Positions 36,147 to 45,704 of a stretch of 64,000 bases of DNA are shown here, one piece after another. Where the stretch lies: contig DASRFG010000014.1 in NCBI GenBank assembly GCA_035651655.1, forward strand, positions 124,001-188,000. The letters are read 5' to 3'. The translations under genes and the position numbers were made by a program. The stretch is from Terriglobales bacterium (GTDB lineage Bacteria > Acidobacteriota > Terriglobia > Terriglobales > Acidobacteriaceae). Within the stretch, counting starts at the first letter, position 1. Each line of letters begins with the position of its first letter. The notes beneath the pieces are model-generated. The model saw nothing but the letters and a program-made list of their open reading frames with translations, had not been told where the DNA came from and did not search any database.

Positions 36147-36243
36147 TAGATTCCACGGACAAATGGAAAGACGCTTCACGCCAAAATTTTCGAAACGCAG
36201 GGTAGAGGTGCAGTGTTGCGCCACTACCAAACGCACGCAAATG

Positions 36244-36272
36244 TTTACCCGAACTTCGCAGTAATGTAGAAT
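36244..36272 (+). promoter_or_regulatory. Sigma-70-type promoter candidate before the second sugar transferase
   Basis: TTTACC (36244-36249) and TAGAAT (36267-36272) are separated by 17 bp. The -10 box matches five and the -35 four of six positions. It would give a 5' leader of about 90 nt. The 225-bp gap 36147-36371 holds nothing else I can support. Confidence 0.45.
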
Positions 36273-36371
36273 GATTGCGTTCCAAAGCCTCCAAAAACTG
36301 CTGATGAAGGATCGCAGGTTCGTGTTCCAAGTCCGCCGGACAGAGTTCCGGGACTAGTTTGACGAGAGAAG

Positions 36372-37052
36372 ATGACTGAAAAATCGCCGATTTCAGCCTC
36401 TGAAGAAGCCCTTGATTTTCCAGCGGTCGTCAGCTCCGATCAAGCTGGTCTGGGCGCTAGCCTCATTCTCAAACGTGCCCTGGATCTGCTGGTCTCGGGC
36501 GCTGCCCTGCTCATTTTGAGTCCGCTGCTCGCAATCATCGCGGTCCTCATAAAGCTGGATTCCGAAGGTCCGATCTTTTACCGCTCGGTTCGCGTGGGTA
36601 AAAAAGGGCGGAACTTCAATTTTTACAAGTTCCGGACCATGGTCATAAATGCTCACCGGCTGAAGTCAGATCTGCTACACCTGAACGAGCGCGATGGGCC
36701 CCTCTTCAAGATGGCCGCCGATCCGCGCATTACCGTCGTCGGCCGTTGGCTCCGCCGCTTTAGTCTGGATGAACTTCCACAATTATGGAGCGTTTTCGTT
36801 GGTGACATGAGCCTGGTCGGCCCTCGACCCCCGGACATTGAAGAAATCCATCACTACCGTCCCGAGGACATGCGCACCCTTGATGTCACTCCCGGCGTAA
36901 CCGGTTTGTGGCAGATTACGGCACGCCTGGATCCTTCTTTCGAGCTCAAGATGGCCCTCGATCTCGAATACATCGAGAAATGGAGTTTGTTGCTCGACTC
37001 CAAGATCCTGCTGAAAACTATTCCCGTCGTGTTCAAAGGCGACGGACAGTAA
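36372..37052 (+). CDS. Undecaprenyl-phosphate sugar-1-phosphate transferase, short form (paralog 2)
   Basis: The 226-aa protein closely resembles the gene at 30245: one membrane segment ([21 protein letters not shown]), [32 protein letters not shown] and GVTGLWQIT. It also lacks the long N-terminal membrane region. Its separate promoter and position at the end of the locus suggest independent regulation. Having two priming enzymes implies either two glycans or alternative first sugars. Confidence 0.9.
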   Translation: MTEKSPISASEEALDFPAVVSSDQAGLGASLILKRALDLLVSGAALLILSPLLAIIAVLIKLDSEGPIFYRSVRVGKKGRNFNFYKFRTMVINAHRLKSDLLHLNERDGPLFKMAADPRITVVGRWLRRFSLDELPQLWSVFVGDMSLVGPRPPDIEEIHHYRPEDMRTLDVTPGVTGLWQITARLDPSFELKMALDLEYIEKWSLLLDSKILLKTIPVVFKGDGQ

Positions 37053-37089
37053 CTCAGGGATTACCGCCCCGTCTCCGTACACCCTCACC

Positions 37090-40000
37090 TTAGAACGTGT
37101 ACTTCAAAGCGAACTCAATTTGCCGGTTGTCGGTAGCGGTATTGGTGATGGCCGCACCCCCAGGAACATCAACCGGGACCTGGGAACCCCCGCCTGGGAG
37201 CCCAAAATTCGGGTGATTGAGAAAATTGAAGAACTCGGCGCGAAACTCCAGATGCTGCCGCTCCTGGATGCTGAACGTTTTCTGCAGTACCAGGTCTAAG
37301 TCAAATAGATTGGGCCCTCGCAGGTTGCCAATCCGTGAGTTGCCGTAGCGGTGGGCCGACTGCTGACCTGGGGCCAACGGAGGTGCGGCGAAGGCGGCCT
37401 GGTTGTACCAGCAATCAAGCGTCTGGTGACCAGGGTTAGTGCAACCAAAGTCTGTCCCCTGCGATGCCGTATTGAATGAGAAATCGTAGGGATTGGCAAT
37501 CTGATCGGGCCGGTAACTGAAGCTGCCTGTGTTGCTCAAGTCGCTCGACATGACAGCCGTCACCGCTTCACCGGTCTGCGCGGTGGTGATTCCGCCCACC
37601 TGCCACCCACCCAGCACCGCATCCGTTATTCCGCTGGCGCCTCCGAGGAATCGCCGGCCGTGGCCGACAGGCAGTTCGTATAGATAGCTGATAGTGAATC
37701 GGTGCCGAAGATCGGGAGTTACGGCGCCATGCTCGAGGTCGGCGCGATAGGAATTCTGGATGAACCCGCCAACGTTGCCGTCGGCGTTGCCGATGTTCTT
37801 GGCAAATGTATAAGCTGCCAAAAAGTTCAACCCATTCGAAAACCGCTTGTTCAAAGAAGCCTCAAAAGCGTTGTAAAACATCTGCAGTTGGGCAAAGTCG
37901 AGCGGCAGCACGGCCGTCATATTCGGTTGCTGTGCGAAGTAACGCCGTCCGAAATTGGCGATGCAGTTGTTCGTATCTGGTCCGCAAAAATTCGTATCCA
38001 GCGGTTGTGGCGGCTGGTTCAAGTCGCTGGCCTCATGGTTCCACAAGTGATAGCCACGCGTGCCCACGTATCCGATCTGCGCCACCCAATTTTGTGCAAA
38101 CTGGTGTTGCACGCTCAGGTTCCATTCCAAGATGCGAGGGATAATCCGTTTGGCTCCGGTCGTCTTGACCGCGCCCAGGATATTGGTCGCATTGCCGGGT
38201 GGAATGCTGGCGGGAAACCCGGTCGAGATGAGCTGCCCTGATGCCGGTGGAGCTTGCGGATTAAAGTTCCTCGCAACAAACGTTAGTTGCGGAGGGTTGA
38301 GGCCAAGATCGTCAAAAATGTTGGCTTCGGCCGAATAGAAAACACCGAAGGCGCTTTTGACTACGGTATTCCCCGGCAACGACCAGGCGAATCCGATTCG
38401 TGGCGCCCAATTACTCTTATCGAACTGCACGCCGCCGTGCGGGACCGCATTGGGGCCGTACGATGTGATCACCACCGCGCGGTTCAAATCGAAGTTGCCT
38501 ACTCGCCCGTTCGCGGGCGATGTGATTTCGTATCGCAGGCCAAGATTGATCGTCAGATTTGGCCGGACGCGAAAATCATCCTGTACGAACTCGGCCATGT
38601 CCCAATAGCGAGTGGGATAGATGCCAGCAAGAACATCCTGTTCGGTGTAGTCCGCTATTCCAAGCAGAAGATCGGCAAGACCGTTTCCGCCGTTAGCCGT
38701 GGTCAGATCGTTAGTGTAAACACCTCCGAAATCAAAAAACCCTCGAGGGGCGGTTACCTGATAGAAATTCCGCTGCTGGCGACGGAAATCAATTCCAAAC
38801 TTCAGAGAATGTTTGCCTCGAATCCAAGTAAGTGTGTCCGCAACTTGGAAAATATTCTCAAACGCGTGCTCGGGAAGGTATTCTGAATCACCCAGCGGTG
38901 TGAGGCCAGAGATATCAATATTGGTGAGCCCGCTTGAGTTCGGGTCGCTGCTGCGATTCGCATTCGGAATGCCAAGTTGTGTGCCCAGGCTCTTGCCGAA
39001 ATTAAAAGGAAACGCGTTCACCGCATAGCGGAAATACCCGCCATGCAGGTCATTCAGCAGCCGAGGCGAAAAAGTGTGGGTGTACCCCAGTCCGGTGTGC
39101 TGTGCGCGAGACTGGCTGATGCTGGGGCAGCAATCGGAGCCGCCCCACAAAGGTCCCAATGGGCCGGGCCGCTGGCTCCGTATATCGCCGAAACTGTACG
39201 AAGCGAAAACCTGGTCCTGTTCGCGGAAACGGTGGTCTAGCCGAACATCAAATTGGTCCTGACTATTTACATGGTTTTGGTTGGCCAGATAGTTGTTAGT
39301 CACGCCGGCGAGATTCGGCAAGGGATAAAAGTTCGCTACATTCTGCCCCACGGGATCAATACTGGAACCGGCTCCGCCCGCCCCTGTTGGGGGAATCACA
39401 TTTACTTGCCCCAGATAACTGATGGGCTGCCGCAACAGCACCGTATTACCGCTCGCATCGAGGCAGCTGCCTGTAAGCCTGGGATCAAAAATAGTTCCTG
39501 TATCAAATGTGTTTGAAGGCGAGGGACTTCCGCAGGGTGAGAAGGTTTGTCCCGTCAGCCGGTCCCTGAAGTCGCCACTCCGCTCCGCGGTCGTCGGTAC
39601 GGTCGAGAGAAACGGCTGGCTCTCGCGCAAGCGCGACCCCTGGTAGTCGCCGAAAATGAAAGTTCTGTTCTTTTTGATTGGAGCGCCCAGAAAGGCGCCA
39701 AACTGGTTGCGCTTGAACGGCTGCTGTTTGCCCTGGTTGAAGTAATTTACGGCGTCGAACTTGTCGTTTCGGATGTACTCATACACGCCGCCGTGAATGT
39801 CGTTGGTCCCCGATTTCAGCACTACGTTGACGGCAGCCCCACCGCGTCCGAATTCAGCGCTCATGGAGTTTTCTTCTGTGCGGAACTCCTGGATCGCGTC
39901 GGGCGCCGGCAACACGACCACGCCACCCAGGCCAAATTCGTTATTGTCCACGCCGTTGAGCAGAAAGTTATTGTTGGAGACACGCAGGCCGTTGACGGAA

Positions 40001-40566
40001 ACAGCTTCATTGGCGCGCTCATTCTCGAAAACGCCGCCGCTGACGTTGCTTCCGGTCTGTCCGCCGTTCGCTCCCGGCCCAAGATAAGCGAGCTGTATGA
40101 AGTTCCTCCCGTTCAGAGGCAACTCCGAGATGCGCCGCTGGGTTTCGATTGTGCCCAGCGATGACGCTTCCGTTTGCAGCAGCGGAGGAGCAGCGGTCAC
40201 TTCCACCGTTTCAGCCGTCGAGCCAACTTTCAGGGTGATATCTACGCGTGCAGCTTGGTTCACGCCCACCTCAACCGAGGGCTCGAGTGCTTTTTGAAAT
40301 CCTGTCTTTTCGACTCTGACCGAATAGGCGCCAATGCGGAGCAGATCCGCGGCGTAGTGTCCGGTGTCGTCGGTGTTGACCTTGACCGACTGATTGGTGG
40401 CTAAATTTGTGATCGTGACCTGGGCCGCGGGAACGCGCGCCCCTGACGAATCACTCACCTGTCCCACGATGCTGCCACGATCAACTTGAGCGGACAAAGG
40501 CAACGGGAGCAGCAGCGGCAGGAAAATCAGAACGGAAACCGCAATGAAACCTCTACGGAGCGACAT
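37090..40566 (-). CDS. Oar-like TonB-dependent outer-membrane receptor
   Basis: The protein of about 1158 aa has a signal peptide (FIAVSVLIFLPLLLPLPLSAQ), then a carboxypeptidase-regulatory-like domain (SIVGQVSDSSGARVPAAQVT). Next are a plug with RISELPLNGRNFIQL and DAIQEFRTEENSM, and a beta-barrel ending in KYTF with the terminal Phe typical of outer-membrane proteins. This is the Oar/CarboxypepD_reg-TonB type that is abundant in Acidobacteriota. AGGAGG sits five bases before ATG 40566, which decides the start over the longer frame to 40641. It probably imports oligosaccharides handled by downstream genes. Confidence 0.9.
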   Translation of the reverse strand: MSLRRGFIAVSVLIFLPLLLPLPLSAQVDRGSIVGQVSDSSGARVPAAQVTITNLATNQSVKVNTDDTGHYAADLLRIGAYSVRVEKTGFQKALEPSVEVGVNQAARVDITLKVGSTAETVEVTAAPPLLQTEASSLGTIETQRRISELPLNGRNFIQLAYLGPGANGGQTGSNVSGGVFENERANEAVSVNGLRVSNNNFLLNGVDNNEFGLGGVVVLPAPDAIQEFRTEENSMSAEFGRGGAAVNVVLKSGTNDIHGGVYEYIRNDKFDAVNYFNQGKQQPFKRNQFGAFLGAPIKKNRTFIFGDYQGSRLRESQPFLSTVPTTAERSGDFRDRLTGQTFSPCGSPSPSNTFDTGTIFDPRLTGSCLDASGNTVLLRQPISYLGQVNVIPPTGAGGAGSSIDPVGQNVANFYPLPNLAGVTNNYLANQNHVNSQDQFDVRLDHRFREQDQVFASYSFGDIRSQRPGPLGPLWGGSDCCPSISQSRAQHTGLGYTHTFSPRLLNDLHGGYFRYAVNAFPFNFGKSLGTQLGIPNANRSSDPNSSGLTNIDISGLTPLGDSEYLPEHAFENIFQVADTLTWIRGKHSLKFGIDFRRQQRNFYQVTAPRGFFDFGGVYTNDLTTANGGNGLADLLLGIADYTEQDVLAGIYPTRYWDMAEFVQDDFRVRPNLTINLGLRYEITSPANGRVGNFDLNRAVVITSYGPNAVPHGGVQFDKSNWAPRIGFAWSLPGNTVVKSAFGVFYSAEANIFDDLGLNPPQLTFVARNFNPQAPPASGQLISTGFPASIPPGNATNILGAVKTTGAKRIIPRILEWNLSVQHQFAQNWVAQIGYVGTRGYHLWNHEASDLNQPPQPLDTNFCGPDTNNCIANFGRRYFAQQPNMTAVLPLDFAQLQMFYNAFEASLNKRFSNGLNFLAAYTFAKNIGNADGNVGGFIQNSYRADLEHGAVTPDLRHRFTISYLYELPVGHGRRFLGGASGITDAVLGGWQVGGITTAQTGEAVTAVMSSDLSNTGSFSYRPDQIANPYDFSFNTASQGTDFGCTNPGHQTLDCWYNQAAFAAPPLAPGQQSAHRYGNSRIGNLRGPNLFDLDLVLQKTFSIQERQHLEFRAEFFNFLNHPNFGLPGGGSQVPVDVPGGAAITNTATDNRQIEFALKYTF

Positions 40567-40758
40567 AGAGCCTCCTCTACGACCAGCACCTCTACGAGCT
40601 CGTCTAACTGTGTTCTTGTTGGACGGCCACTGTGACATCACTCATCCTGCATGTCAAGATTCAAGCCCGGTTGGAGCCAACGTCCCCCGGTCATATTCGA
40701 CGAATTCCGAGAATTGAGCTATCTTTTGCCGCTACAGTTTTCCGGCTCGGAGGGTGCA

Positions 40759-41583
40759 ATGAGGATTTGCTTGGTTCTCGTCTGCTCGTTCATCGTTGGC
40801 TCGGGTGTTGCGCACGCCCAGCAGACGCGCCTCGAGAACCTGCAGAACAAAGTCGTCCTGCTCTTCACTCCTCACCCCGATGACGACGTCTTTGGCGCCG
40901 GCGGCACTATCGCCCTACTCAATCGCAACCACAACAGGGTGTACATCGTGGTTTACACCAACGATGACAAGGGCTCGTATGACCCCGACATGAACTCCCA
41001 GCGACTGGCTCAAATCCGAAAGGCTGAGCAGGAAGCCTCTGAAGGCTTGCTGGGGACGCCCAAAGAAAACATACAGTGGATGGGTTACGACGATGGCATG
41101 TTGGAATATGCTCCTCAGCCTAAGCTCACCGAGGAGGCGACGGCCATCATTCGCCGGATTCGACCCGATGTTCTGCTCAGCGTTGATCCCGGCGAGTGGT
41201 ACGAACGCTGGCATAAGAGTGACCACCGCATGGCGGCGTTCAACACCATTGATGCGGTGCGCGCCGCGGAATTCTGGCTCTACTTCCCCAATCAAAAATT
41301 ACAGCAGGGCCTCAAGCCTTACAAAGTTCCTGAGATGTATTTCTTCTATCCTTCACCGCAGGAAGCGAATTACTTCGTCAACATTGATGGCGTCGCGGAG
41401 CTAAAATTCGATGCTGCGGCCAAGCAGGTGAGCCAATTTGAGCCTGCCGTAAACAAATATCGGCCGGACTGGACACCCGAGGACCTGAAGAAGGCCAAAG
41501 ACGAAATGCGCCACGAGCAGCCGAAGAAGGACGGTCACTATGTCGAGGCGTTTCGTTACGCGACCGGCTTCAACCAGTACTAA
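40759..41583 (+). CDS. PIG-L/LmbE-family deacetylase, exported
   Basis: The 274-aa protein has a signal peptide (RICLVLVCSFIVGSGVAHA). The zinc site is HPDDDVFGAGG near the start and HKSDHRMA later. Such enzymes remove N-acetyl groups from GlcNAc-type sugars. A GGAGGG site precedes ATG 40759, which I use rather than the longer frame from 40651. It is divergent from the TonB receptor gene and upstream of the DegT gene by 23 bp, so it is likely part of the catabolic operon. Confidence 0.87.
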   Translation: MRICLVLVCSFIVGSGVAHAQQTRLENLQNKVVLLFTPHPDDDVFGAGGTIALLNRNHNRVYIVVYTNDDKGSYDPDMNSQRLAQIRKAEQEASEGLLGTPKENIQWMGYDDGMLEYAPQPKLTEEATAIIRRIRPDVLLSVDPGEWYERWHKSDHRMAAFNTIDAVRAAEFWLYFPNQKLQQGLKPYKVPEMYFFYPSPQEANYFVNIDGVAELKFDAAAKQVSQFEPAVNKYRPDWTPEDLKKAKDEMRHEQPKKDGHYVEAFRYATGFNQY

Positions 41584-41606
41584 TATCTTTCGCCAGGAGT
41601 CAACCT

Positions 41607-42872
41607 ATGTCGCAGCTCGCATTGCTCGGCGGCAAGAAAACAAAAACCAAACCTTTCCCTCTGTGGCCGCAATTTGATGACAACGAGCGCAGAGCTTTGA
41701 ATGAAGTCCTGGAGAGCCGCGTCTGGTGGCGCACGCCGGGAACCAAGACCCTGGAATTCGAGAAGGCCTTTGCGCGTTTTCATGGCGCGCGCCATGGGCT
41801 CGCCGTCACCAACGGTACCGCCGCGCTGGAAGTCACCATGGCCGCACTCGGCATTAATGCCGGCGATGAGGTGATTGTTCCCGATTTCACCTTCGTTGCC
41901 ACCGCGAGTGCTGTGCTGTTTGCCAACGCGCTGCCGGTGCTGGTTGACGTCCTGCCCGATACATATTGCCTCGATCCGCAGGCGACTGCCGCTGCGATTA
42001 CTGCGCGCACCAAAGCGATTATTGCCGTGCACATGGGCGGCCATCCCGCGGACCTGGATGCGCTCAAAGATCTCGCCACCCCTAAAGGGATTGCCTTGGT
42101 CGAGGACTCGTCGCACGCCCATGCCAGCGAGTGGCGCGGAAAGCGCATCGGAACGTTCGGCATTGCCGGAACTTTCAGCTTTCAATCCAGCAAGCTCATG
42201 ACCGCCGGCGAGGGCGGCATGATCATTTCGAATGACGACACATTCGAGCGCAATGCGCGTTCGGTTCACGACTGCGGTCGCATGCCGGGAGAGTGGTTCT
42301 ACAGTCACTTCATTTACGGTTCGAATTATCGGCTGAGCGAATGGCAGGGAGCTGTGCTGTCCGCGCAGCTCGCGAGGTTGGACGAACAGACCCGCCGGCG
42401 TCACCAGAACGCACGCGTGCTCGATCGCGAGCTGAGCAAGATTCCGGGCATTACGCCGCAGAAGCTGGACGAGCGCTGCACGCGGAATGGCCAGTATGCG
42501 TACATTTTCCATATGAACAGCAAGGAATTCTCCGGTATTTCGACCGAGCGCTTCATTGAAGCTATGAACGCCGAGGGAGTTCCTAACCAGGCGAGCTATC
42601 CTCCGCTTCACGAGCTGCACATGTTTCGTAACAACGAATACCGCAAACGCTTGAGTGGGCCGCAGGCCAAGGAAGAGCATGCATTTTTGAAGCGACCGTT
42701 CCCCAATACCCAGCGCGCGGCCTGGGAAACTGTCTGGATCCCGCAGCCCGGGCTGTTGGGCGACGAGCAGGACATGCACGAGATTGTGGCCGCCATCGCA
42801 AAAATTCAACAAAGCGCCAAGGAACTCCTTGCCAACAGCTCTCAGCGCACTCCCGCCCACGCCGCCAGTTGA
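41607..42872 (+). CDS. DegT/DnrJ/EryC1/StrS-family PLP aminotransferase
   Basis: The 421-aa protein has the PLP-lysine region TFSFQSSKLMTAGEGGM, NGTAALEVTMAALGI and EVIVPDFTFVATASAVLF, all typical of sugar aminotransferases. Family members transfer an amino group onto a keto sugar, or act as dehydratases. Here it sits among sugar-degradation genes rather than glycan-assembly genes, so the direction and substrate are unclear. Confidence 0.85.
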   Translation: MSQLALLGGKKTKTKPFPLWPQFDDNERRALNEVLESRVWWRTPGTKTLEFEKAFARFHGARHGLAVTNGTAALEVTMAALGINAGDEVIVPDFTFVATASAVLFANALPVLVDVLPDTYCLDPQATAAAITARTKAIIAVHMGGHPADLDALKDLATPKGIALVEDSSHAHASEWRGKRIGTFGIAGTFSFQSSKLMTAGEGGMIISNDDTFERNARSVHDCGRMPGEWFYSHFIYGSNYRLSEWQGAVLSAQLARLDEQTRRRHQNARVLDRELSKIPGITPQKLDERCTRNGQYAYIFHMNSKEFSGISTERFIEAMNAEGVPNQASYPPLHELHMFRNNEYRKRLSGPQAKEEHAFLKRPFPNTQRAAWETVWIPQPGLLGDEQDMHEIVAAIAKIQQSAKELLANSSQRTPAHAAS

Positions 42873-42888
42873 GGCCTCGGCCGGCAAA

Positions 42889-43812
42889 ATGGTCGAGAAA
42901 ATCAGCTATCGCGGATGGAAGAACGCGTACAAGATTTCCAACGGAACAGTGGAGCTGGTTGTTCTGGCGGATGTTGGTCCGAGGATTATCTGGTACGGAT
43001 TCGCAGGAACTGACAACATCCTCCATGAAGTTGGTGCGGATGCCGGTCTGAGCGGAGGTGGCGAATTCCGCCTGTATGGCGGACATCGGCTTTGGGTGTC
43101 ACCCGAACTGGAGCGAACGTATTTTCCCGATAACCGTTCGGTCTCCTTTTCCGAGCAGGGAGACGTATTTCGGTTCACGCCCCTACCAGAGGATTTTGCG
43201 CCCGGCACGAATCTGCAGAAAGAATTACAAGTTGCAATGGACCCTGTCGGCACCCGTGTCACGCTCACGCACAAGATCACGAACCACGCGAAAGAATCCA
43301 CCGAGCTCGCGCCTTGGACGCCCACGATGATGCGGCCGGGAGGTCGCGCCATACTTTCTTTGCCTCCGCGCGTCGCCATGGACAAAGATCACTATCTGCC
43401 GGTCGGTCCATTGTCCCTCTGGTCGTTCACCGACCTGGCCGATCTACGCTGGAGATTCGGGACCGAATACATTCAACTTTTGCAGCGGATAAACTCCCGC
43501 TGCCGTTTTTCGGAGCAAATGACAGGTATATTCAATCCCGCCGGCTGGGGTGCTTACTTTTCGCATGGAACTCTGTTCGTGAAGCGTGCGCGGGTAATTG
43601 CAGGGGCCGCGTATCCCGACTTTGGCTGCAATTTTGAAATCTTTACCAATCCGGACTTCCTCGAGCTGGAGACGCTAGGGCCGAAGGTGGTGTTGCATTC
43701 CGGAGAACACACTTCGCATTCAGAGACGTGGGAGCTTTTCAAGAATGTACCCGCTGGCGAGGATGAAGACTGGATTCGTTCTGCCGTACTGCCGCTGGCC
43801 GGAGGCGGCTAA
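42889..43812 (+). CDS. DUF4380-like protein, galactose-mutarotase-like fold suspected
   Basis: The protein of about 307 aa starts with VEKISYRGWKNAYKISNGTVELVVLADVGPRIIWYGF. It has YGGHRLWVSPELERTYFPDN and many beta strands, as in DUF4380 proteins, which have a carbohydrate-mutarotase-like sandwich. I place the start at ATG 42889, 16 bp after the aminotransferase stop; the longer frame overlaps it. It has no signal peptide. Function unknown, probably sugar binding or mutarotation. Confidence 0.7.
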   Translation: MVEKISYRGWKNAYKISNGTVELVVLADVGPRIIWYGFAGTDNILHEVGADAGLSGGGEFRLYGGHRLWVSPELERTYFPDNRSVSFSEQGDVFRFTPLPEDFAPGTNLQKELQVAMDPVGTRVTLTHKITNHAKESTELAPWTPTMMRPGGRAILSLPPRVAMDKDHYLPVGPLSLWSFTDLADLRWRFGTEYIQLLQRINSRCRFSEQMTGIFNPAGWGAYFSHGTLFVKRARVIAGAAYPDFGCNFEIFTNPDFLELETLGPKVVLHSGEHTSHSETWELFKNVPAGEDEDWIRSAVLPLAGGG

Positions 43813-43866
43813 CTAGTGCGGTCATCTCGGCCGTTTAGCTGTCGAAAATTTCGTTGGGAGACAAAC

Positions 43867-45696
43867 ATGCGAGCTCTATCTCGTCGTTTTCGTAGCATTG
43901 CCCTGCCGAGCATTGTTCTGCCTGCTTTTGCAGTGGTCATCCTATTCATCAATGCCCCGAGCGTCGCACAAGGTCAGCGGCGGGTGCCCGATCACGTTCC
44001 CCCGAAACGCTCTTCCCAAATCCAGGAAGGATTCGGTATCAACTCCGACCTTCCTCGCGAGCCGTACTTGCCTTGGAACCAATGGTGGTGGACCCGCATG
44101 TTTGACGCGGGTTTCAAATGGATTCGCATCGGCCAATACGAGAACAGCTCCGACCGAACCAGTTGGGACTGGATCGAGCAAAAGCGTGGCGTGTACTCCT
44201 CCTCGCCCGAACTGGAGGATGCTGTGGATTCACTAGTGGACAACGGGGTCAAGATTCAAGTGCAGCTGCTCTATGGCAACGTAATGTACACCTCGCCTAG
44301 CGGCAAACTCCCGGACACCAGTACACCCGAGCCCGGTTCATTCCACAATGACGACCGCAGCTTGTACTCTGTTTTTTGGGCGCCTACTACACCGGAGCAA
44401 ATCGCCGCCTTTAATCGCTACAGCGCCTGGATGGTGAATCACTTTCGCGATCGCATCAAGTATTGGGCGCTCTGGAACGAGCAAGATATTGGCTATTGGA
44501 ATCCCTGGGATACCCCGGAGTTATTCGGTAAGCTGCTCGGGCCTTTCATCGAGGCCGTACACAAGGCCGATCCGCAGGCCAAAGTCATTTATGGTGGCCA
44601 GGCCGATCCCCGTACCGACTACACGCAGCGAGCGTTCGACGCGTGCAACTGTGCGTCCGGAATTGATGTGTACGCATACCACACCTATCCCGGATACGGT
44701 CAGAACATGAATCCCGAATCTATGGATTACGGTGCCTACCTGAACGAATCCCCTCGCCAGCTGCGTGATTTGGTCACCCACTATCCGGGGATCAAATCTG
44801 ACATCCCGTTTTTCGACGATGAATTCAACTCCATTCCAACCTGGAAAGGCTCAGATGAGTCCGTTCAGGCGAAGTACGTACCGCGAGGGTTGATCTATAA
44901 CCACGCGGCCGGCGTCAAAACCTTCGTATGGTTGCTGACTGCCGGAACCGACGGCAACGAGTACGATGATTTCGGCATCCTCCACGGTCTCACAAACCAT
45001 GACTCCGACTGGACACCGCGGCCGGTCTTCCACGCTCTGCAGAATACCAACGCTTTGTTCGCGGATACCAGGTTTGATGGGTCTATTCAGATGTCCAGCC
45101 CCGATCTGCCTGCGCTGCGGAGGCATATCGGGTTCCCATTCATGAGTTATGGCTTCCGAAACAAGACCGGCAAGGCCATTGTCGCCTACTGGTTTGCGGC
45201 CCATAGTGTTCCGGGGGGCGCTTTCCCGCCGCTGTTCGCGACCGTATCATTGAAGAACACAGGCATTGGCCATCCCGTCCTGGTGGATGTTGTTTCCGGA
45301 GAGATTAAGCCGGTCGAGTGGAAGCAGGGCACGAATGACACGTTGGACATGGTGCCCGTCAAAGACGGTGTTATGGCTATCACCGATGAGAGCTACTTTG
45401 ACTGGCCCGTATTGCCCGAGGCCCCTAGTTCGCTCAATGTCTCCCTCGCCGGCAATGCCGCTAAGCTCAGTTGGCAAGTGCATGGCGGAGATTCGACTGG
45501 AATTATCGTGGAGCGGCAGCTTGGAGATGGTCTTCAGACGCGGGGTCAGTGGGCTCGAATCAAACAATTACCCGCCACTGCAACCGAGTATGCCGATCCC
45601 GGCCTGAAGAAACAGCCCTATGGCTACCGCGTGCGGGCGGTGAATGCCAACGGCGAGTCTGCCTACTCGAACATCGCACGGATAATGGTCAGGTAG
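43867..45696 (+). CDS. Exported clan GH-A glycosidase-like protein (GH39-like) with C-terminal Fn3-like domain
   Basis: The protein of about 609 aa has a signal peptide, then a TIM-barrel-like region. WALWNEQDIGYW (Glu about 205) looks like the acid/base and FFDDEFN (Glu about 319) the nucleophile of clan GH-A enzymes. The C-terminus (about 520-609) has a fibronectin type III-like pattern (APSSLNVSLAGNAAKLSWQV...YRVRAVNANGES). The GGGAGA site supports ATG 43867. It may act on xylosides or similar plant sugars, in line with the xylose genes at the other end. It could also be a non-catalytic relative. Confidence 0.7.
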   Translation: MRALSRRFRSIALPSIVLPAFAVVILFINAPSVAQGQRRVPDHVPPKRSSQIQEGFGINSDLPREPYLPWNQWWWTRMFDAGFKWIRIGQYENSSDRTSWDWIEQKRGVYSSSPELEDAVDSLVDNGVKIQVQLLYGNVMYTSPSGKLPDTSTPEPGSFHNDDRSLYSVFWAPTTPEQIAAFNRYSAWMVNHFRDRIKYWALWNEQDIGYWNPWDTPELFGKLLGPFIEAVHKADPQAKVIYGGQADPRTDYTQRAFDACNCASGIDVYAYHTYPGYGQNMNPESMDYGAYLNESPRQLRDLVTHYPGIKSDIPFFDDEFNSIPTWKGSDESVQAKYVPRGLIYNHAAGVKTFVWLLTAGTDGNEYDDFGILHGLTNHDSDWTPRPVFHALQNTNALFADTRFDGSIQMSSPDLPALRRHIGFPFMSYGFRNKTGKAIVAYWFAAHSVPGGAFPPLFATVSLKNTGIGHPVLVDVVSGEIKPVEWKQGTNDTLDMVPVKDGVMAITDESYFDWPVLPEAPSSLNVSLAGNAAKLSWQVHGGDSTGIIVERQLGDGLQTRGQWARIKQLPATATEYADPGLKKQPYGYRVRAVNANGESAYSNIARIMVR

Positions 45697-45704
45697 AAAC
45701 TGGA

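Noticed and set aside
39547-40164. 205-codon + strand frame within the Oar gene
   Set aside because: Antisense to the plug region of the TonB receptor; no start signal or motifs.
41580-42887. Long open frame of 435 codons on the - strand
   Set aside because: It lies exactly opposite the DegT aminotransferase gene, whose PLP-site motifs are clear, and its composition looks like an antisense shadow of a GC-rich gene.
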